Source: Acidimicrobiales bacterium
Lineage (GTDB): Bacteria; Actinomycetota; Acidimicrobiia; Acidimicrobiales; Acidimicrobilacustridaceae
DNA length: 11,474 nucleotides
Direction of reading: 5' to 3'
Assembly (NCBI GenBank): GCA_023261915.1
Contig: JALRFT010000141.1
Coordinates: forward strand, 1-11,474
Position numbers and translations under genes: made by a program. This document shows positions 6,498-11,474 of this stretch, piece by piece. How positions within the stretch are numbered: the stretch's first letter is position 1; every line of letters begins with the position of its first letter. The notes under the pieces are model-generated. The model saw only the letters and a program-made list of their open reading frames with translations, ran no database searches and was not told the origin of the DNA.

Positions 6498-7763
6498 TCA
6501 GCCCAGACCGAGAGCGAGCTCTTCGACCGTGCCGTCGGGCCGGTGGTGGGCGATGTGGATGGGGACTTCCACCATCCCCCCCTCACTGCCGTTCCCGAGG
6601 TCGAGGCGGGGCAGGATCTCGTTGGCCAGGGCCAACATGGCCAACGGGTCGACGATGCCCTCCGGGGGATGTACGCCGGGTCGGCGAAGTCCCGGATCCA
6701 ACAACAGCAGCGCACCGAGACCGGCGGGGATCCCCGTGCCCTCCCCGGCACCCATCGATCCCGACGACAGGGAGAACACCACGGTGTGGGTGCCCTCCTC
6801 CTCGGCCTGGGTCCCAGAAACCACGATCTTGAGACACCCAGCCGGGCCGGTCACGCCAGCCTCGGCGAGGAGACGGGGGCGCTCGGAGATGAGGTGGGCC
6901 ACGGAGAACTCAAGGGGGACCACCTCGTTGCCATCGACCGACACTGGTTCGGTGGCAGCAGCGCCGAGACGCACGAGATCCATGGTCATGTTGAAGTAAC
7001 TGAGAGGGAACACGACACCGAGGTTGGTGGCACGGCGCAGCCCGGGTAGGTGACGTGGCAACGTGATCGTCTCGGGGTGTGGATAGGGGTAGACGGGATA
7101 GGTGCCGACGTCGCGGAACTCGGTCTCCTCGACGAACGCCGCACCGTCATCGGCGAGCATTCGGACGGAGCGGAACTCGCCGTCGATGAAGAGGGGTACG
7201 TCATTGGTCATGGCGTGGATGCGGTGCTTGATGACGGCAGGGCCCTCGGCGGGTTCACCGCCATGGATGTGCATGATGTCGACGCTCTCCACGACCTCGA
7301 GGAGGTGGTCGGCGGCGTAGCGCACCAACACATTGGCAAAACCCGGGGAGTTCCCCATCCCGATGAGGGCACACACCCCGGCCTCGGTGGCCGCAGCATC
7401 GAGATCGAGTTGTGCCCGGGTGGCGTCGAGATCGTCACACACGTCGACGTAGGTGACACCGGCACGGATCGCAGCTGCCAGCAGCGGGGCCCCGAACCGG
7501 TAGAAGGGTCCAATGCAGTTCACCACCACGTCGGCAGCGTCGAGCACCCCGGCGACCGACGCCGGGTCGGTGGCGTCCACGACCGTCCCACTGACCCCGG
7601 CACGGCCCGAGGAGCCGCCGGCAAGGGCGGCCACCATCTGGTCCACGCCCTCTGATCGCACATCGGCGATGACCAGTTCATCCACGAGGGGTGAAGCAGC
7701 CAGGGTCCTCGCCGCCACGCTGCCAATTCCCCCACAACCACCGAGCACCACCACACGAGTCAT
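6498..7763 (-). CDS. Saccharopine-dehydrogenase-like NAD(P)-dependent oxidoreductase
   Basis: A 421-residue soluble protein with an N-terminal Rossmann domain: VVVLGGCGGIGSVAA (4-18, dinucleotide-binding glycines), VIADVRSEG (31-39), then VVVNCIGPFYRFGAPLLAAAIRAG (79-102) and YVDVCDD (105-111). These are diagnostic of the saccharopine dehydrogenase NADP-binding family (Sacchrp_dh_NADP). GMGNSPGFANVLVRYAADH (135-153) and HGGEPAEGPAVIKHRI (167-182) start the substrate domain. The family includes lysine-pathway enzymes, carboxynorspermidine dehydrogenases and many uncharacterised oxidoreductases, so the substrate cannot be named. No lysine genes are nearby; instead it precedes an FGGY kinase by 17 bases, suggesting oxidation or reduction of a compound that is also phosphorylated. 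The ATG at 7763 is the Rossmann start, and a TAGGGT six bases before it suggests a leaderless mRNA. It is divergent from the MBL hydrolase gene. Confidence 0.85.
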   Translation of the reverse strand: MTRVVVLGGCGGIGSVAARTLAASPLVDELVIADVRSEGVDQMVAALAGGSSGRAGVSGTVVDATDPASVAGVLDAADVVVNCIGPFYRFGAPLLAAAIRAGVTYVDVCDDLDATRAQLDLDAAATEAGVCALIGMGNSPGFANVLVRYAADHLLEVVESVDIMHIHGGEPAEGPAVIKHRIHAMTNDVPLFIDGEFRSVRMLADDGAAFVEETEFRDVGTYPVYPYPHPETITLPRHLPGLRRATNLGVVFPLSYFNMTMDLVRLGAAATEPVSVDGNEVVPLEFSVAHLISERPRLLAEAGVTGPAGCLKIVVSGTQAEEEGTHTVVFSLSSGSMGAGEGTGIPAGLGALLLLDPGLRRPGVHPPEGIVDPLAMLALANEILPRLDLGNGSEGGMVEVPIHIAHHRPDGTVEELALGLG

Positions 7764-7769
7764 GCCCGG

Positions 7770-7775
7770 ACCCTA
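7770..7775 (-). promoter_or_regulatory. -10 element of a leaderless oxidoreductase transcript
   Basis: TAGGGT on the minus strand fits the actinobacterial TANNNT -10 and lies exactly six bases before the ATG at 7763, so transcription would begin at or next to the A of ATG. No Shine-Dalgarno is seen. The -35 region is not recognisable. Confidence 0.5.
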
Positions 7776-7833
7776 CCCGGCCACCTCCGAGGGGTCCGAC
7801 TGCCGCAAGGGGGAACAGCCGGGGACGCCCCAC

Positions 7834-7839
7834 TACGCT
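7834..7839 (+). promoter_or_regulatory. -10 element of a leaderless MBL-hydrolase transcript
   Basis: TACGCT fits TANNNT and lies exactly six bases (GCGGCG) before the ATG at 7846. With the mirrored TAGGGT for the divergent gene, it makes a compact bidirectional promoter within 82 bases. It also supports 7846 as the true start over the far longer upstream-open frame. Confidence 0.5.
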
Positions 7840-7845
7840 GCGGCG

Positions 7846-8691
7846 ATGGACGTCATCTTGCTCGGCACCGGTGGACCGCTCCCTGACGCACACCGAGCCG
7901 GGCCGGCGACGCTCGTGCGCACCAACGGGGTGAACCTGCTCGTGGACGCCGGCCGGGGAGTCCTCATGCGGCTGGCGGCGGCCGGCCTCGGCGCCGGTCA
8001 GGTGGACGCTGTCCTGCTGACCCACCTCCACAGCGACCACATCACCGACCTCGGTGACCTCGTGACGACCCGCTGGATCACCTCATTTACTCCCAGTCCG
8101 TTGCCGGTGTTCGGCCCCGTCGGAACGGCGAAACACCTTGAGCACCTCATGGATTCGCTCGCCGACGACGTCAGTTTCCGCATGGCTCACCATGAGGATC
8201 TGGCATGGAACCCCCCGATGACCGTCACCGAAGTTGACCTCACCAGTGTCGATCCGGTCGAGGTCTGGCGCTCGGCCGGTGACTCACCTGTCGTGGTCAC
8301 CGCCGGGCCCACCGATCACCGGCCTGTGCACCCGTCGATCGGGTGGCGGGTCGAGGACGGATCGGCATCGGTGGTCCTCGCCGGGGACACCGTGCCGTGT
8401 GAGGGCCTCGATCGTCTCGCCCGTGGGGCGGGGGCAATGGTCCACACCGTCATTCGCAAGGATCTCATCGCCCAGATCCCCATCCAGAGGCTGCTCGACA
8501 CCCTCGACTACCACTCGTCACCCGAGGAAGCGGGGGAGACGGCGCAACGAGCGGGTGTGGGCACCCTCGTGCTGACGCACTTCGTCCCCGCTCCGGCACC
8601 GGGTGAACTCGACCAGTGGACGTCACTGGCCGCGACCACGTTCAGCGGTGCCGTCGTCGCCGGTGACGACCTGCACACGGTGACCCTGTGA
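7846..8691 (+). CDS. Metallo-beta-lactamase-fold hydrolase, RNase Z/AtsA type
   Basis: A 281-residue binuclear metal hydrolase. It starts MDVILLGTGGPLPDAHRAGPATLV, typical of the COG1234 (RNase Z/arylsulfatase AtsA-like) group. The metal ligands are visible: THLHSDH (59-65, HxHxDH), probably H158 in GPTDHRP, D181 in LAGDTVP (178-184) and H245 in LTHFVPAP (243-250). YHSSPEEAGETAQRAG (222-237) is also characteristic. RNase Z proper has an extra exosite arm for tRNA, which I do not see, so tRNA processing is less likely. The Pseudoalteromonas AtsA member of this fold cleaves sulfate esters, and the next gene is a sulfatase, so a (sulfo)ester or phosphoester substrate is a reasonable guess. No signal peptide: cytoplasmic. 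The 3' end overlaps the sulfatase start by GTGA, implying translational coupling. Confidence 0.86.
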   Translation: MDVILLGTGGPLPDAHRAGPATLVRTNGVNLLVDAGRGVLMRLAAAGLGAGQVDAVLLTHLHSDHITDLGDLVTTRWITSFTPSPLPVFGPVGTAKHLEHLMDSLADDVSFRMAHHEDLAWNPPMTVTEVDLTSVDPVEVWRSAGDSPVVVTAGPTDHRPVHPSIGWRVEDGSASVVLAGDTVPCEGLDRLARGAGAMVHTVIRKDLIAQIPIQRLLDTLDYHSSPEEAGETAQRAGVGTLVLTHFVPAPAPGELDQWTSLAATTFSGAVVAGDDLHTVTL

Positions 8692-10511
8692 CCACCGCAG
8701 CCCATCCGGGCCGGCCCGACATCATCGTCATCCTCACCGATCAGGAACGTGCTGCCCCGCCGTATGAAAACGAGGAAGTGCGGGTGTGGCGCCAGCGCCG
8801 ACTCCCCGGCCGCCACTGGTTTGACACCTTCGGGGTGAACTTCACCCGGCACTACACGGGCTCAGTGGCGTGTGTGCCGAGTCGACCCACGCTGTTCACC
8901 GGTCACTACCCCGACACCCACGGTGTCACCCAGACCGACGGGATCGGCAAGGAGGCCGACGACAGTCGCATGCGCTGGCTGCGACCCGATGAGGTGCCCA
9001 CCATGGGTCACTGGTTCCGCGCCGGCGGCTACGACACCTACTACGACGGCAAGTGGCACCTCTCCCACGCCGACCTCCACGACGACGATGGCAACCGCAT
9101 CGCCACCAACACGGCCACCGGTGAGGTCATCGCCGACGGTCTGGCTGCGTACCGGGCCGCTGACGTCCTTGACCCCTTCGGGTTCTCCGGCTGGGTGGGA
9201 CCCGAACCCCACGGGGCCGACATCGCCGACTGTGGCCTGGTCCGAGACCCCTTGATCGCTGCCCGTGTCGTCGCCTGGCTGTCGGACCGCTACAGCCGCC
9301 GCCTCGCCGGCGATCCTGACGCCCTGCGGCCGTTCCTGTGTGTGGCGAGCTTCGTGAACCCCCATGACATCGTGATGTTCCCGGCGTGGATCCGCCGCGG
9401 CGACGACTCCCCCATCGCCGTCGACCCCTTCGACACGCCTGAGGTTGAGGCTGCTCCTTCGGTGCATGAGGATCTGAGCACCAAGCCAGCAGTGCAGGCC
9501 CGCTACCGCGACACCTACCCCACGGCCTACGGACCCGCTGAAGTCGTCGGGGGCACCTACGCCACTGAAGGGCCGACCTACCGGCAGATGTATCACCGAC
9601 TGCACGCCGATGTCGACGCTCCCCTCGACGCCGTACGTCAGATGATCTGTGACGGGGCCACCAGTGGGGGCGCACCGGCGGGAACGGTGATCGTCCGCAG
9701 TTCGGATCACGGTGAACTCCTCGGGGCCCACGGGGGGCTGCACCAGAAGTGGTTCACCCTCTACGACGAGGCCGTGCGGGTGCCATTCACGATCGTGCGC
9801 CTCGATGACAGCGGCCGCATCGCCGATCTCGGGCCGACGACGGTCGACATTCCCACCTCACACGTGGACCTGGTTCCCACACTCCTCGATGCGGCCGGCC
9901 TCGATGAGAAGCGACTGTCCGATGATCTCGCCACACGGTTCAGTGAGGTCCATCCCCTCCCCGGCCGGAGCCTGTTGTCGGTCCTCTCCCAACCCGAACA
10001 GCTCGCCGCAGACCACACCATCTACCTCCAGACCCGCGATGACATCCTCGAAGGGGACCAGATCGAAGGCCTCGCCGCCCGACACTGGAACATCGAGGAC
10101 GCCCCACCCGAATTCCAGATCGCCGTTCCCACCTCGGCGGCCGCCAACCTCGAAGCCGTCATTGGCGGCATCGACGATGCGAACGGAGAAGGACATCTGT
10201 GGAAATTGGTGCGCACCTTTGATGATCCGAGGTGCTGGACCGAACCGGGAACCCGGCAGTTGGCGACGTCCGGCCCCGATGGGGAGACGTGGCGCGAAGA
10301 AGTGCTCGCCGACGAGTGGGAGCTCTACGACCTCACTGATGATCCCGAGGAGGTCACCAACCTCGTCCACCGGTGCGAGCACGACCCGCGTATCGCTGCG
10401 ATATTCGATCTTCTCAAGACTCGTCTCGAGGCCGAGCGCCAGCGTTGCCTCCCCGGTCGCAACACCCCATGGCCTTACGTCACTGCCGCCCGGGCGCTGG
10501 GAGCGGTCTAG
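8688..10511 (+). CDS. Type I sulfatase, formylglycine-dependent (alkaline-phosphatase superfamily)
   Basis: A 607-residue hydrolase of sulfate (possibly phosphate or phosphonate) esters. PDIIVILTDQ at 10-19 gives the first metal ligand D18 followed by Q19, as in choline-sulfatase and phosphonate monoester hydrolase types rather than the usual DD pair. The signature C-x-P-S-R is CVPSRPTLFTGHYPDTHG (62-79), with Cys62 the residue to be converted to formylglycine. Other active-site residues in family order are GKWH (121-124; K122, H124), NPHD (224-227; H226), SSDHGELLGAHG (338-349; D340, H341) and K354. The C-terminus has the usual ELYDLTDDPEEVTNLV (545-560). A segment at about 450-530 between the core and this motif makes it longer than a minimal sulfatase. 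No signal peptide, so it acts in the cytoplasm on an imported or internal ester. The start is GTG at 8688, overlapping the hydrolase stop. A maturase gene converges on its 3' end. Confidence 0.92.
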   Translation: MTTAAHPGRPDIIVILTDQERAAPPYENEEVRVWRQRRLPGRHWFDTFGVNFTRHYTGSVACVPSRPTLFTGHYPDTHGVTQTDGIGKEADDSRMRWLRPDEVPTMGHWFRAGGYDTYYDGKWHLSHADLHDDDGNRIATNTATGEVIADGLAAYRAADVLDPFGFSGWVGPEPHGADIADCGLVRDPLIAARVVAWLSDRYSRRLAGDPDALRPFLCVASFVNPHDIVMFPAWIRRGDDSPIAVDPFDTPEVEAAPSVHEDLSTKPAVQARYRDTYPTAYGPAEVVGGTYATEGPTYRQMYHRLHADVDAPLDAVRQMICDGATSGGAPAGTVIVRSSDHGELLGAHGGLHQKWFTLYDEAVRVPFTIVRLDDSGRIADLGPTTVDIPTSHVDLVPTLLDAAGLDEKRLSDDLATRFSEVHPLPGRSLLSVLSQPEQLAADHTIYLQTRDDILEGDQIEGLAARHWNIEDAPPEFQIAVPTSAAANLEAVIGGIDDANGEGHLWKLVRTFDDPRCWTEPGTRQLATSGPDGETWREEVLADEWELYDLTDDPEEVTNLVHRCEHDPRIAAIFDLLKTRLEAERQRCLPGRNTPWPYVTAARALGAV

Positions 10512-10528
10512 GTCGACACCGTTGACCT
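10510..10528. terminator. Hairpin between convergent sulfatase and FGE genes
   Basis: AGGTCGAC-ACC-GTTGACCT forms an 8-base stem with one G-U pair in the rightward transcript (one A-C mismatch in the leftward one) and a 3-base loop. It begins inside the sulfatase TAG and ends in the first base of the other gene's stop. There is no T tract. It is a plausible short bidirectional terminator and resembles the arrangement at 4949-4967. Confidence 0.35.
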
Positions 10529-11394
10529 CAGCGGTCACGGGCGCAACGAAATCCGGTGTTGCCCGACGTGCTGTCAGGTGCTGAACCGGTCCGGGCTCCG
10601 GGCCGGTAGCGGTGACAGTAGGAGTGGTGGCAGAGGTCCGAACCCCCCTTGAGCACCACGTTCGCCGACGAGTCGTCACCGCCACCGGTACAGCAGGCAC
10701 CCCCAGGCGCGAAGCAGTCCGCCGTCCATTCCCACACGTTGCCGATCATGTTGGCAAGTCCCCACGCATTCGGCTCGAACGCATCCACCGGACAGGTTCC
10801 CGCCCAGCCATCCTCAGCCAAGTCCGCACCCGGGAAGTTCCCTTGGAACACGTTGGCGTGATGAATGCCACCAGCCTCGAGTTCGTCGCCCCACGGCCAC
10901 ACCGAGGTCGATCCGGCACGCGCAGCGAACTCCCACTCCGCCTCGGTCGGAAGACGACGCCCACACCACGCGGCGTAGGCCATCGCGTCGTGCTGTGAGA
11001 CGTGGACCACGGGATGATCGGTGAGGTCGGTGAGGTCGCTGTGGGGACCGAAGGGATGGGCCCAGTCCGCTCCCATCACCTGACGCCACCATGGTGCCTG
11101 CGCCACCGCCCGGGTCGGAGGGTGGTCGTCGGGAAGATGTCCAGCGAAGACGAATGACCAGCCGGAGCGCTCGGCATCGGTCCGGTGACCGGTTGCGGCA
11201 ACGAATGCGGCGAACGCAGCGTTGGTCACGGCACACACTTCAAGTGAGAACGGATCCACGCTGACCTGCCGCACTGGGCCCTCGCCGTCACCGGCGTAGG
11301 ACCACGGGCTCTCGTCACCCATGGGGAAAACCCCTCCGGGGAGGTCAACCAGCACCCCCAGAGAGTGGTCGTAGGCGGATTCACCGGGGAGCAC
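10528..11394 (-). CDS. Formylglycine-generating enzyme (sulfatase maturase)
   Basis: A 288-residue FGE-sulfatase (SUMF1-type) protein that oxidises the Cys of C-x-P-S-R in type I sulfatases to formylglycine using copper and O2. It opens VDLPGGVFPMGDES (16-29), followed by LEVCAVTNAAFAAFVAATG (51-69), HPVVHVSQHDAMAYAAWCGRRLPTEAEWEFAARAG (127-161), PWGDE (167-171), ANVFQG (180-185) and GLANMIGNVWEWTAD (212-226), the standard fold landmarks. KGGSDLCHHSYCHRYRPGAR (249-268) retains both active-site cysteines (C255, C260), which separates true maturases from EgtB-like and other fold members. A short insert, FAPGGACCTGGGDDS (228-242), carries two extra cysteines. The GTG at 11394 is the first possible start after an in-frame stop and has TACCGT six bases upstream. 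It is convergent with the sulfatase, 16 bases apart, which is its obvious client. No signal peptide. Confidence 0.93.
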   Translation of the reverse strand: MLPGESAYDHSLGVLVDLPGGVFPMGDESPWSYAGDGEGPVRQVSVDPFSLEVCAVTNAAFAAFVAATGHRTDAERSGWSFVFAGHLPDDHPPTRAVAQAPWWRQVMGADWAHPFGPHSDLTDLTDHPVVHVSQHDAMAYAAWCGRRLPTEAEWEFAARAGSTSVWPWGDELEAGGIHHANVFQGNFPGADLAEDGWAGTCPVDAFEPNAWGLANMIGNVWEWTADCFAPGGACCTGGGDDSSANVVLKGGSDLCHHSYCHRYRPGARTGSAPDSTSGNTGFRCARDR

Positions 11395-11400
11395 CGGCTC

Positions 11401-11406
11401 ACGGTA
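11401..11406 (-). promoter_or_regulatory. -10 element of a leaderless FGE transcript with GTG start
   Basis: TACCGT on the minus strand fits TANNNT and lies exactly six bases (GAGCCG) before the GTG at 11394. It is the third such placement in the window and supports GTG 11394 as the start. The remaining upstream bases to 11474 hold no gene or other element I can support. Confidence 0.45.
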
Positions 11407-11474
11407 CCCCCCGTCCGCTTACCGGGAGGGCGTACTAGCGTCAGGGGCACAGGGCGCCTGCAACGTGGCCCGGG

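Noticed and set aside
5701..6999. Rightward open frame (432 codons) opposite the kinase and oxidoreductase
   Set aside because: It crosses the boundary of two real leftward genes and has low-complexity Pro/Arg/Ser sequence without motifs.
7513..7845. N-terminal extension of the MBL hydrolase to 7513
   Set aside because: The family begins at MDVILLGTGG (7846); the extension is a shadow of the oxidoreductase gene and the region before 7846 looks like a promoter.
7846..8691. Calling the MBL-fold gene tRNase Z (rnz)
   Set aside because: The HxHxDH and other metal ligands fit many members of the group, but I see no exosite arm and the context is a sulfatase rather than RNA genes.
8862..9743. Leftward open frame (293 codons) opposite the sulfatase
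   Set aside because: The sulfatase frame carries all active-site motifs; this one is Gly/Val-rich with no domain.
10834..10846. GGGAA-G-TTCCC short palindrome
   Set aside because: It lies inside the conserved coding region of the maturase, where the codons explain the sequence.
11432..11463. TTGCAG and TAGTAC on the minus strand as a -35/-10 pair for the maturase
   Set aside because: The spacing is 20 bases, longer than normal, and the TACCGT six bases before the GTG is a better explanation.

Overview
The window is GC-rich (roughly two thirds G+C by eye), densely coded bacterial DNA with GTG starts, 4-base ATGA/GTGA gene overlaps and several genes that look leaderless (TANNNT placed six bases before the start codon). 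This suggests an actinobacterium. An Acidimicrobiia-like marine or freshwater lineage is my guess, but no marker gene fixes it. Nine complete genes and one truncated gene fill almost all of the sequence. The longest gap is about 106 bases. I saw no tRNA, rRNA, CRISPR array, insertion sequence or prophage gene.

Region A (1-4953) is two divergent three-gene operons around a 106-base intergenic region that holds a perfect 19-base palindrome. Leftward, an alpha-acetolactate decarboxylase with an extra C-terminal helix-turn-helix-like segment overlaps a two-pass dCache-HAMP membrane protein that has no output domain. That gene in turn overlaps a lipoprotein of the Leu/Ile/Val-type substrate-binding family, which runs off the window. 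Rightward, a ParA/MinD-family ATPase with a variant Walker A (RGGTGKS) is followed closely by two small unrecognised genes. The arrangement reads as a sensing or localisation module: ligand-binding lipoprotein, membrane sensor, cytoplasmic P-loop ATPase and small partners, joined to an enzyme that consumes a branched-chain amino acid precursor. This joint function is inference.

Region B (4963-7763, leftward) pairs a saccharopine-dehydrogenase-like NAD(P)-dependent oxidoreductase with an FGGY sugar kinase that resembles xylulokinase but lacks its QMHG substrate motif. The two are 17 bases apart and are probably one metabolic operon with an unknown substrate.

Region C (7846-11394) is a sulfoester (or phosphoester) module. 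A metallo-beta-lactamase-fold hydrolase of the RNase Z/AtsA type is translationally coupled to a type I, formylglycine-dependent sulfatase carrying CVPSR. Converging on it is a formylglycine-generating enzyme with both active-site cysteines, which should activate the sulfatase. None of the three has a visible export signal, so the chemistry appears to be cytoplasmic, as for choline-sulfate or other imported small esters. Both convergent gene ends carry a compact GC-rich hairpin that could end transcription in both directions.
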